DNA of 46,429 bases from IMG/VR virus record IMGVR_UViG_3300036889_000007, positions 1-46,429 of that record; one strand, written 5' to 3'. Positions 24,895-30,245 of the stretch are shown piece by piece; position 1 is the first letter of the stretch; every line of letters starts with the position of its first letter. The notes below the pieces were generated by a model, which saw only the letters and a program-made list of their open reading frames with translations, searched no databases and was not told where the DNA came from. The position numbers and the translations under genes were made by a program. The DNA comes from a virus.

Positions 24895-25350
24895 CTACTC
24901 TTGCTCTCTTACTCTCAATGCCTCTAGTACATCTACTAAAGCATGTACATGTATGCTAGTAGGTTGTCCTCGCATTACTTGTATCTTGTCCTGCATTATA
25001 GCAAAGCCTGTTATGAGTGATACAGCAGGAGTTTTATCTAGCTTGTCTTGAGTAATAGATGCTAGTAGTCTATGCTGTATTACCTCACATATACTAGCCT
25101 TATCTCCACGAAACTCAGCTAACTCCTCAGTAGTTATGTCCTTAAGGTAATCCTTAAGAACTTGAGACACATTACTCTCAGTACACCCTACGCGTCGGGA
25201 GATAGCAGCCTGTGATAATTCAGGATATTTTTCATACAGATAGCGGATTTCAGCAGCCCGGTCGCCCTTAGCTGGGGCTGGCCCCAAGATCACGCCTGCC
25301 AGCATGCCAGGATCGGCTTGCACATCGGGCGATTGTGGGTTGGTGCTCAC
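24895..25350 (-). CDS. Small terminase subunit candidate, HTH protein (151 aa)
   Basis: Residues 46-67 (SQAAISRRVGCTESNVSQVLK) form a helix-turn-helix. The C-terminal half, with TPAVSLITGFAIMQDKIQVMRGQPT followed by a helix, resembles the phrase (S...A...GI..DK...LRG..T) in phage HTH proteins annotated as small terminase subunits. It would recognise DNA for packaging upstream of the large subunit. The start is GTG at 25350 with no Shine-Dalgarno; a TTGACA -35 box at 25385-25380 puts the transcript start almost at the GTG, so the message may be leaderless. It could also serve as a regulator of the divergent region. Confidence 0.6.
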   Translation of the reverse strand: MSTNPQSPDVQADPGMLAGVILGPAPAKGDRAAEIRYLYEKYPELSQAAISRRVGCTESNVSQVLKDYLKDITTEELAEFRGDKASICEVIQHRLLASITQDKLDKTPAVSLITGFAIMQDKIQVMRGQPTSIHVHALVDVLEALRVREQE

Positions 25351-25356
25351 GGCTCG

Positions 25357-25385
25357 AGTAATTCACAGATCACCAGGATTGTCAA
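25357..25385 (-). promoter_or_regulatory. Putative sigma70 promoter for the late arm
   Basis: On the minus strand TTGACA (25385-25380), a 17-base spacer, then AATTAC (25362-25357), a weak -10. The GTG of the small terminase candidate is only seven bases further on, which implies a leaderless or nearly leaderless transcript. Confidence 0.4.
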
Positions 25386-25406
25386 GCACAAACTGCAATA
25401 TAGCAT

Positions 25407-25422
25407 TGTTCCACGTGGAACA
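25407..25422. promoter_or_regulatory. parS-like 16-bp perfect palindrome
   Basis: The sequence TGTTCCACGTGGAACA is a perfect 16-bp inverted repeat with the CACGTG core and GTT/AAC arms of the chromosomal ParB-binding site parS (consensus TGTTTCACGTGAAACA; the C/G variant is used by several bacteria). It lies 22 bp upstream of the -35 box of the late-arm promoter. There is no parA or parB gene in the window, so a host ParB would have to bind it. Confidence 0.8.
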
Positions 25423-25643
25423 TTACATAGGTAAGTGCTTTGTAATCAATAGTTTATATATGCTAGTAATAGCTTTACAAATCTTTACAATTCTATGCTT
25501 GACATGCTACTGTGTTAGTGCAACAGTGTGATTGCCACTATCCCAGACTTAATTGCTAGGGTGCAGATGGTGCAGTCGAGGATGGGCTAACAGTAGTGGT
25601 TAACGGTATCAGCTACAGAGCTGGGCAGGCATAAGGAGTAACA

Positions 25644-25805
25644 ATGTCAAACAGTAACTATCGTAAGTGCACCCGATGTGGACATGAGTGGATTCGCAAA
25701 GGTGGTGGGATCAGCTATAGATTGCACCCACTTGAACCCAAGCAATGTCCCAAGTGCCGTAGCGAGAAGTGGCAGCAAGCACAAGCACCAAAGGAGGAGT
25801 TATGA
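25644..25805 (+). CDS. Zinc-ribbon micro-protein (53 aa)
   Basis: ATG at 25644 follows AAGGAG. The peptide has two zinc knuckles, CTRCGHEW and CPKCRSEKW, spaced as a zinc ribbon with an intervening basic beta segment. It is the first gene of the early arm. The stop TGA overlaps the next ATG (ATGA), and the ribosome site of that next gene (AAGGAGG) is inside its end. Small zinc ribbons of this form are common in early phage operons; target unknown. Confidence 0.7.
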   Translation: MSNSNYRKCTRCGHEWIRKGGGISYRLHPLEPKQCPKCRSEKWQQAQAPKEEL

Positions 25806-26011
25806 CAGAGGCAGCGCGTTATACAGTGTTCACCCGTACATGGTGGAGAAACAATCCAAGCTGGCCCCGTGGCTTGGAACCATGCGCCGGTCGCAGATAC
25901 ATCCATGAGCGCAATCTTACCTATGAACAGGCATTGCGCTATTGTGAGCAGTGGAACAGCACACACAAGCCAGGGAGACTTAGCCGCAAGGCAGAGTTTA
26001 CACAGCAGTAA
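25802..26011 (+). CDS. Conserved phage hypothetical (RYTVFTRTWW family, 69 aa)
   Basis: Start at the ATG that overlaps the upstream stop, preceded by AAAGGAGG. The protein reads RYTVFTRTWWRNN, LEPCAGRRY, then EQALRYCEQWNSTHKPGRLSRKAEF. I recognise this arrangement from hypothetical proteins of other tailed phages, where the N-terminal strand and the KPGRLSRKAEF tail are conserved. Function is not known. Confidence 0.75.
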   Translation: MTEAARYTVFTRTWWRNNPSWPRGLEPCAGRRYIHERNLTYEQALRYCEQWNSTHKPGRLSRKAEFTQQ

Positions 26012-26066
26012 GTAACCGGCAGCGGAGATGCTGTAAACGTGACTCAGATCACGAAAGGGAGATGAA

Positions 26067-26267
26067 ATGAGCAAGAAAGATTTTATCGCACTGGCAGACG
26101 CAATCGGGGAGCACAACAGGATTTACATTGGCTCAGAGTTTAGTGCAGGGCAGCTTTACACGTTAGCAGACTTCTGTCAATCGCAGAACAGCAACTTCAA
26201 ACGTGACCGCTGGCTTGGATACATCGCCGGCGAGTGTGGCCCGAACGGTGGAGCAATCAAGAGCTAA
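26067..26267 (+). CDS. Conserved phage hypothetical (66 aa)
   Basis: ATG after GGGAGATGAA. The sequence KKDFIALADAIGEHN, LADFCQSQNSNFKRDRWLGYIAGECGPNGG follows a pattern seen in many phages (DF..LA..L, LA.FC...NP.F....F..Y..G.CGP.GG). It is a small helical protein ending in a Gly-rich tail, of unknown role. Confidence 0.75.
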   Translation: MSKKDFIALADAIGEHNRIYIGSEFSAGQLYTLADFCQSQNSNFKRDRWLGYIAGECGPNGGAIKS

Positions 26268-26279
26268 CTTTTGACGGTT

Positions 26280-26299
26280 CCGCTTCATACCATGAGCGG
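26280..26299 (+). terminator. Short hairpin between early genes
   Basis: CCGCTTCAT and ATGAGCGG pair around an ACC loop with one bulged T. The octamer CGGTTCCG is also repeated directly at 26275 and 26297. No T run follows, so it may attenuate rather than terminate transcription or protect the mRNA. Confidence 0.35.
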
Positions 26300-26328
26300 T
26301 TCCGTGAGCAGTTAGAATATTGAAGGGT

Positions 26329-26439
26329 ATGATGCAAAAGACTACAGTAATATTTCTCACATTACTGGTAGGAGCATTGCTACTAGCGGGATGCTACTAC
26401 CTAGCGGTGACATACGCAATGGCGGAGGTGCAGTGGTGA
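26329..26439 (+). CDS. Small hydrophobic peptide with lipobox-like LLAGC (36 aa)
   Basis: Two ATG codons at 26329 and 26332 follow AAGGG. A hydrophobic helix (TVIFLTLLVGALLLAGC) ends in LLAGC, a good lipobox, followed by a short Tyr-rich tail. It may be a lipoprotein or a single-pass membrane peptide. The TGA overlaps the next gene's GTG, so it is coupled to it. Probably a real gene because it fills the gap in the chain, but function is unknown. Confidence 0.5.
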   Translation: MMQKTTVIFLTLLVGALLLAGCYYLAVTYAMAEVQW

Positions 26440-26621
26440 GCAACTATAACTTTGAAGAGTGGGGCGACGATCACGGATATGTACGTTATCGCTGTCCTGT
26501 GTGTCATAGGCAGTTCTACAGTGACAGCGGCCCTCGTGGGCAGTGCTGCCAGGAACCGGAAGAGGATAACGACCAGTCAAGCACAGCGGGCATTGACATG
26601 CTACCAGAGGAGGAGATGTGA
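26436..26621 (+). CDS. Zinc-ribbon protein with acidic tail (61 aa)
   Basis: GTG start at 26436 overlaps the upstream TGA and is preceded by GGAGG at eight bases; longer in-frame starts would lie inside the hydrophobic gene. Contains YRCPVCHRQFYSDSGPRGQCCQEPEED, a Cys4-like cluster followed by an acidic C-terminus (MLPEEEM). Part of the chain of micro-proteins with metal-binding knuckles in the early arm. Confidence 0.65.
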   Translation: MSNYNFEEWGDDHGYVRYRCPVCHRQFYSDSGPRGQCCQEPEEDNDQSSTAGIDMLPEEEM

Positions 26622-26845
26622 GCAATAGCAACTTGCTTATGTTACCCTTTGCTTTAGTATGCATTATTGTGCTCACTTGTGTCTGGTATCTAGTGCGATC
26701 ACTGCTTGTATGTCAGCACGATCATTTAGGCTGGCCGATTGGTAACACACAACGATGTTTACAATGTGGGGCTGTGAGACCTTATGTGATGGGCGAGCAC
26801 CCCGGAAAGTGGGGGAGAGAGAAAGTTTTACAAGCGTCAAAATAA
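26618..26845 (+). CDS. Membrane-anchored zinc-knuckle protein (75 aa)
   Basis: GTG start overlaps the upstream stop (GTGA), with GAGGAGGAG in front. One transmembrane helix (LPFALVCIIVLTCVWYLV) is followed by CQHDHLGWPIGNTQRCLQCGAVRPY, a zinc-binding pattern (C-x-H ... C-x2-C-G) found in many small phage proteins. It would expose the knuckle to the cytoplasm under positive-inside rules. Role unknown. Confidence 0.7.
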   Translation: MSNSNLLMLPFALVCIIVLTCVWYLVRSLLVCQHDHLGWPIGNTQRCLQCGAVRPYVMGEHPGKWGREKVLQASK

Positions 26846-26848
26846 TCC

Positions 26849-26877
26849 TTGACAAGTGGCAAAACACAGTTTAGTAT
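26849..26877 (+). promoter_or_regulatory. Sigma70-like early promoter
   Basis: TTGACA at 26849-26854, a 17-base spacer and TAGTAT at 26872-26877. It sits directly before the 135-residue gene, with transcription expected to start near 26884. The extended -35 context CCTTGACAAGT is shared with the promoter at 29213. Confidence 0.75.
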
Positions 26878-26918
26878 CAATATCAGCCCAATCAGGGCAC
26901 ACAGAAAAGGAGAATTAC

Positions 26919-27326
26919 ATGTCAGATGAAAGTGCTGTAATGGAACCGGAAGCTAAGACCAAGGCGCGTAAAGCTTACGCACCCCTCACCAATGAGCAAA
27001 AGGAAGCGGCAACTCTTCGACGGGATGCGACGCTGCTTGCAAAATACGGTAATGCGACCAAGGCTGCGGAGCTTGTAGCCCAGGCGGACAAGATTGCCCC
27101 GGAGCGCAGCAATCAGGCAAAGCGGGTTGATCCTCTGATTGAACTGAATGCCCAGGAGCAAGGATTCCTGCGAACGTCCTACTTTGAGACCACCAAGAAA
27201 GGCTTTGCCCACATCTGTGCTCTGGTCAGCTATAAGAAGCTGGCAGAGATTGTGGAGAGTCACCCAAAGCAAGCTCTGGTCAGCTATAAGAAGCTGGCAG
27301 AGATTGTGGAAGGCGCACAGAAGTAA
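26919..27326 (+). CDS. Early helical protein with recent C-terminal duplication (135 aa)
   Basis: Start at 26919 after AAAAGGAG; a longer frame from 26856 is rejected because it would begin within the promoter. The protein is charged and helical (EAKTKARKAYAPLTNEQKEAATLRRDATLLAKYG), followed by a compact region with GFLRTSYFETTKKG. The last 36 residues contain two copies of ALVSYKKLAEIVE, 18 residues apart, encoded by identical 38-base segments. It has its own promoter and is followed by a strong hairpin, so it is a single-gene transcription unit, likely highly expressed. Function unknown. Confidence 0.75.
   Translation: MSDESAVMEPEAKTKARKAYAPLTNEQKEAATLRRDATLLAKYGNATKAAELVAQADKIAPERSNQAKRVDPLIELNAQEQGFLRTSYFETTKKGFAHICALVSYKKLAEIVESHPKQALVSYKKLAEIVEGAQK
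27219..27310 (+). repeat. Tandem duplication, 38-bp identical copies (54-bp period)
   Basis: Bases 27219-27256 and 27273-27310 are identical and begin GCTCTGGTCAGCTATAAG. The period is 54 bases, so the reading frame is kept and 18 residues are duplicated. Absence of any silent change points to a recent event. Confidence 0.9.
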
Positions 27327-27334
27327 CCTCCCTG

Positions 27335-27375
27335 TAACAAGCCTTCAGAGTCAACCAACTCTGAGGGCTTTGTTA
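27335..27375. terminator. Strong hairpin, bidirectional terminator candidate
   Basis: GCCTTCAGAGT (27341-27351) pairs with ACTCTGAGGGC (27358-27368) around a six-base loop, with one G-T pair. An outer TAACAA/TTGTTA pair of six bases extends it across one bulged T. It lies nine bases after the stop of the plus-strand gene and inside the end of a minus-strand small gene, so it separates converging transcripts. The T tract on either side is imperfect. Confidence 0.7.
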
Positions 27376-27515
27376 CTTCTGTAGTTCTTCTTAAGGGCAT
27401 CGAGGTTTAGATAGCCGTGCTCTTTAAGAACAAATTTGATGTTCTCCTCCATGTCTGCTACAGCTAGGCGCTCTGTCCTTGTCAATTTCTCGTGTACTTT
27501 CTTCTTTCTTTTCAT
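27351..27515 (-). CDS. Small basic protein (54 aa) at the end of the minus-strand island
   Basis: ATG at 27515, stop TGA at 27351. The product is basic at the start (MKRKKKVHEKLTRTERLAVA) with a helical core (MEENIKFVLKEHGYLNLDALKKNYRS). It is 80 bases downstream of the ATPase gene on the same strand and its last codons form one arm of the terminator hairpin. The ribosome site (GAAAGAG) is weak. Codon use and the lysine/glutamate-rich helix look like real protein. Confidence 0.5.
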   Translation of the reverse strand: MKRKKKVHEKLTRTERLAVADMEENIKFVLKEHGYLNLDALKKNYRSNKALRVG

Positions 27516-27595
27516 TGGGTTAGCTCTTTCATCTACCGAAAATTCCGTTAATCAGTGTTCTCAAAATATGCAAAATTCCGATAAGTCCTTTGTTT

Positions 27596-28795
27596 TCAGT
27601 TAGGCTTTTTATTGGCGGTAGATAGGGTAGATGACGGAGCCTTCCCCCCCTCTCTATCTATCTCTGTATTCTTTTCTATGTTGTTGATTCTATTACTATT
27701 AGTATTCGGGGGCAGGGGGGTGCTTAACTGCTCCAAGGTGTCGGGGTCAGAGTAACCTATTGATTCATAAGCACTAAGCAGTGACTTGCGGTTGAGCTCA
27801 ACAACGGCCTGACCGTGGGACACCTTGACGGTGAACCCCATGAGTCGGAGCTGGCGACCAACCTTGCGGGCGGGATAAGAGTCTCTGCTTTCCTTGTAAA
27901 TAGCGTCAACTAAAGCACTTAATCTGACGTTGCAATAACTGATGGTGTGCGTTGAATCATTTGGGTCTGTCATGCAGCTAACAAGGGCCGAATAGACTAC
28001 ATGGGTAAACTCAGTGCCCTGATCCATACACATGTTCTCAGTTTGGGTATGGAGGATGTCCAGAGAGCCTATGATAAATGCTTGGTCATCGAGGTATTGA
28101 GCCAACATTAGGCATGGACGGTAGGTATCCATTACACGACCGGCGACATTAGCAACAGATTCAAAATAGGGTAGCTGTAGCTTTTCTATCTGCCCTATAG
28201 CCTTGTTTGTTTCTATGATGAGTGGGTCAGTGGAGTTGTAAGGTTTGTAAGTCCGCGTATGTACTGCCTTGAATTTTACAATTATGGTACGACTTTCGAG
28301 GGCTGAATCATCAAACGGTTGTCTACGATGTAGGACTGTTGCACCAAAGTATTTAGATCGTTGCCGTTCCCAGTGTTTTCCAACCTGATGGTTGTGTTCC
28401 TCAATAGAAGCACTGCGATTGCCGCGATTGTTCAATAGGTTTTCAAAAGCCTTGTCATGTTCTGTTTTCCATGTGGTATCTGCTTCCTCGATTAATACGG
28501 TGCCCTCGTGTGCATTGATAAAGGCATCACGGACTGCTGGCAATGTAAAGCTATTGAGGGTGATCCTGATTGACTTGGCAGATAACAAGCTGATTACATT
28601 TAAGCACTCTGACTTGCCACAGCCAAATTGTCCTTGTAGGCTCAATATGGGAAAGGTTTCTAGGTTTGGTAAGGCATGAGTGGCAAGTGCCCAGTATGTG
28701 ACCAGCTTGCGTTTGTAATCGTCCAGCCCAGTACAGTCGCTCAGAGTTTTGTCAGCAAGCGTAGCAGCCAGTTTAAGGGACGCAAGGTTACTCAT
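27596..28795 (-). CDS. P-loop ATPase, primase-helicase-associated type (399 aa)
   Basis: Walker A is in LQGQFGCGKSE (G55 to S62) and Walker B is TVLIEEAD (E103-D106), followed by a sensor-like stretch (FGATVLHRRQPFDDSALESRTIIVKF) and a C-terminal winged-helix-like region (YPARKVGRQLRLMGFTVKVSHGQAVVEL). The layout resembles DUF927/DUF3631-type ATPases often found as replication initiators or helicases in mobile elements. The C-terminus is a disordered Asn/Ser/Glu tail. It could be the phage replicative helicase or an initiator, as no DnaB-like gene exists. It is on the strand opposite to all neighbouring replication genes, which suggests separate regulation. Confidence 0.7.
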   Translation of the reverse strand: MSNLASLKLAATLADKTLSDCTGLDDYKRKLVTYWALATHALPNLETFPILSLQGQFGCGKSECLNVISLLSAKSIRITLNSFTLPAVRDAFINAHEGTVLIEEADTTWKTEHDKAFENLLNNRGNRSASIEEHNHQVGKHWERQRSKYFGATVLHRRQPFDDSALESRTIIVKFKAVHTRTYKPYNSTDPLIIETNKAIGQIEKLQLPYFESVANVAGRVMDTYRPCLMLAQYLDDQAFIIGSLDILHTQTENMCMDQGTEFTHVVYSALVSCMTDPNDSTHTISYCNVRLSALVDAIYKESRDSYPARKVGRQLRLMGFTVKVSHGQAVVELNRKSLLSAYESIGYSDPDTLEQLSTPLPPNTNSNRINNIEKNTEIDREGGKAPSSTLSTANKKPN

Positions 28796-29031
28796 GCCTC
28801 CTCACCCCTGCCGGAGTTTTCGGCGTTGATCCTAGGGCCGTTTCCGCTCACTGGTGATGCCTTTGTACGCACGGCCTGGACTGCGGTACTCGAACAGTAA
28901 ACTTGTGTACCGTCAGACTCCATCCAAATTAATTCGTAATGACCTAGCGTGAACGATCCATCAGCAACCGTATGCCAGCCATCGGAAAGCAAAACGGCTA
29001 CAACGTCATATAGCTCAATGTCAAGATTCAT
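28792..29031 (-). CDS. Small hypothetical partner of the ATPase (79 aa)
   Basis: The start at 29031 follows GAGGAGAAT; longer in-frame starts lack a ribosome site. The segment YDVVAVLLSDGWHTVADGSFTLGHYELIWMESDG is a small alpha/beta unit, followed by a Ser/Gly-rich tail. The stop overlaps the ATPase start (ATGA). No family recognised; translation coupling suggests it works with, or controls, the ATPase. Confidence 0.65.
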   Translation of the reverse strand: MNLDIELYDVVAVLLSDGWHTVADGSFTLGHYELIWMESDGTQVYCSSTAVQAVRTKASPVSGNGPRINAENSGRGEEA

Positions 29032-29153
29032 ATTCTCCTCAGAAGTTTTGGGAGCCACGCTTCTGAGGTCGTGGCCCCCTGCGCAAGAGTACAACCTGGG
29101 GAGGGTTGCTCTTTGATTATGGCACAAGCGCAGCACGAAAGCAACCACAAGAT

Positions 29154-29176
29154 GTTGTGTATGTAACACTTACAAC
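29154..29176. promoter_or_regulatory. Operator-like imperfect dyad
   Basis: A 23-bp dyad with the form GTTGT-N3-TGT-A-ACA-N3-ACAAC (8 of 11 pairs match) lies in the 219-bp spacer between the divergent ATPase island and the 29251 gene. Its size and symmetry suit a dimeric repressor. The cognate protein is not evident. Confidence 0.45.
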
Positions 29177-29212
29177 GCTATAAAAAGTGGCTAAAATAAT
29201 TGTAGATTTCCC

Positions 29213-29240
29213 TTGACAAGTTTACGGAAAGGTTTATTAT
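29213..29240 (+). promoter_or_regulatory. Sigma70-like promoter, overlapping divergent -35 boxes
   Basis: Plus strand: TTGACA (29213-29218), 16-base spacer, TATTAT (29235-29240). The ATG of the next gene is at 29251, so the transcript may start only a few bases before it. The palindromic CTTGACAAG (29212-29220) also supplies TTGTCA on the minus strand, a possible -35 for the ATPase island, so both directions could compete for one polymerase site. Confidence 0.7.
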
Positions 29241-29250
29241 CGTAAACGTC

Positions 29251-29430
29251 ATGTTAATTAAACCATTGAAACGAAGGGTCTGGACGTGCCAATGTGGTTG
29301 TGGGCTGACGTTTATCCCAAAGCGCATGAATCAGAAGTATGCTAACGGAGACTGCAAGAACCGCGACGCCCAGCGCCGATGGCGCGAGCGGGCTGCAATG
29401 AGACAGGAGCGGAGGCCCTCCAATGTGTGA
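29251..29430 (+). CDS. Zinc-finger micro-protein (59 aa), possibly leaderless
   Basis: ATG at 29251 lies 10 bases after the -10 box and has no Shine-Dalgarno, so a leaderless mRNA is likely. The sequence WTCQCGCGLTFIPKR ... ANGDCKNRDAQRRWRER is a common small phage motif: C-x-C-x-C, then a final Cys and an Arg-rich helix, likely a zinc-bound DNA- or RNA-binding unit. The TGA overlaps the following ATG frame. Confidence 0.65.
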   Translation: MLIKPLKRRVWTCQCGCGLTFIPKRMNQKYANGDCKNRDAQRRWRERAAMRQERRPSNV

Positions 29431-29617
29431 ACAACAATGGAGTACTGCGTGGCAGCAAGTCACCTGTAAAAACTGCAACAAGCACTATCAGTGCACCCCA
29501 AGTAGTGACTACTATAACTCAACCTGTGCAACTGATGGTCTTTGCGAGACCTGCTTGCTATACGCGCACAATTTACACAACGTGCCAATGATCGTTAAGG
29601 AAGTGGACAATGTGTGA
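29423..29617 (+). CDS. Cys-rich zinc-ribbon protein (64 aa)
   Basis: Start overlaps the upstream stop, with GGAGG seven bases before. Contains VTCKNCNKHYQC and TDGLCETCLLY, two zinc knuckles in a ribbon arrangement. Part of a chain of small Cys-rich proteins. Function unknown. Confidence 0.65.
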   Translation: MCEQQWSTAWQQVTCKNCNKHYQCTPSSDYYNSTCATDGLCETCLLYAHNLHNVPMIVKEVDNV

Positions 29618-29735
29618 ACATTATTGTCCTATCTGTCAAGATGAATGGTTCCATGACATTGAGGAGCCATGTGACAGCCACTATCAGAAACCCTGTCGCA
29701 AGTGTGAGCAGGAGAGAGGAGATGAGTATGACTAA
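29610..29735 (+). CDS. Double CxxC micro-protein (41 aa)
   Basis: ATG at 29610 overlaps the end of the preceding gene. The peptide reads MCEHYCPICQDEW, then PCDSHYQKPCRKCEQERGDE, with two CxxC pairs and an acidic tail. It overlaps the next gene by eight bases. Too short to assign, but the Cys pattern strongly argues for a real zinc-binding peptide. Confidence 0.55.
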   Translation: MCEHYCPICQDEWFHDIEEPCDSHYQKPCRKCEQERGDEYD

Positions 29736-30051
29736 ACAAGTTTGTTCTTGCAAGGTGTCTGACAATGGGTATGTTTTTCGTCTACATACACCAGACTGCC
29801 CTACCCAAAGTAAGCCTAACCGAGTTGAGATTTGGCGTTACAATGACAGAACTCTAACTGTTGCTCATAGTGATGGGAGCTGTTGGAATGGCCCTGATGG
29901 AGCGTGCAAAGTTAAGCATGAGGGAATCTGGAACTGTGCTCAGATGAAGTTTTTGCCCAGTGACCGTTTCACCGATGGCACTCCTGTTGCTCTATATGAG
30001 GGGCTTGAGACCCTTGAGGATGGGGAAAGGAGTTTGTCTTGCCTAAGCTAA
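29728..30051 (+). CDS. Cys-containing hypothetical protein (107 aa)
   Basis: ATG at 29728 follows AGGAG with a seven-base spacer; another ATG six bases earlier is too close to it. The N-terminus VCSCKVSDNGYVFRLHTPDC and middle SCWNGPDGACKVKHEGIWNC suggest two metal-binding or disulphide-forming pairs in a beta-rich fold. No family recognised. The following gene begins within its end. Confidence 0.6.
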   Translation: MTKQVCSCKVSDNGYVFRLHTPDCPTQSKPNRVEIWRYNDRTLTVAHSDGSCWNGPDGACKVKHEGIWNCAQMKFLPSDRFTDGTPVALYEGLETLEDGERSLSCLS

Positions 30052-30245
30052 CTGAGTTCCTAGCAATGCCAACACACTGTTCTAGACCTAGCGGGGCAAG
30101 TGGGATGCGTGATAGGGGTAGAGGCCCACACGACCGTGAGAGCTTTGACTGTGAGCATGAGCGCCTACAAATAGAAAAAGACCTTGTGAAATGCTGGTCT
30201 TGTGGGCGACAGTGGAAGGACTGTGGAACTGGAGGCAAGAAGTGA
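30039..30245 (+). CDS. Zinc-knuckle protein upstream of the nuclease (68 aa)
   Basis: Start is TTG at 30039, supported by AAGGAG seven bases before. The C-terminal half has DCEHERLQIEKDLVKCWSCGRQWKDC, a zinc-ribbon type arrangement. The N-terminal half is basic (CSRPSGASGMRDRGRGPH). The TGA overlaps the GTG of the nuclease gene (GTGA). Confidence 0.55.
   Translation: MPKLTEFLAMPTHCSRPSGASGMRDRGRGPHDRESFDCEHERLQIEKDLVKCWSCGRQWKDCGTGGKK

Larger units (their letters stand above)
25351..25643. promoter_or_regulatory. Divergent early/late control region
   Basis: This 293-bp segment separates the late (minus) from the early (plus) arm. It contains a minus-directed TTGACA at 25385-25380, a plus-directed TTGACA at 25499-25504 with a poor -10 (AACAGT at 25522-25527), a parS-like palindrome at 25407-25422, and an AT-rich stretch (25440-25500) with TTTACAA twice. 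No gene of useful size is present. Confidence 0.65.

Noticed and set aside
26856-26918. Longer start for the 135-residue early protein
   Set aside because: It would begin inside the TTGACA-N17-TAGTAT promoter; the ATG at 26919 has AAAAGGAG.
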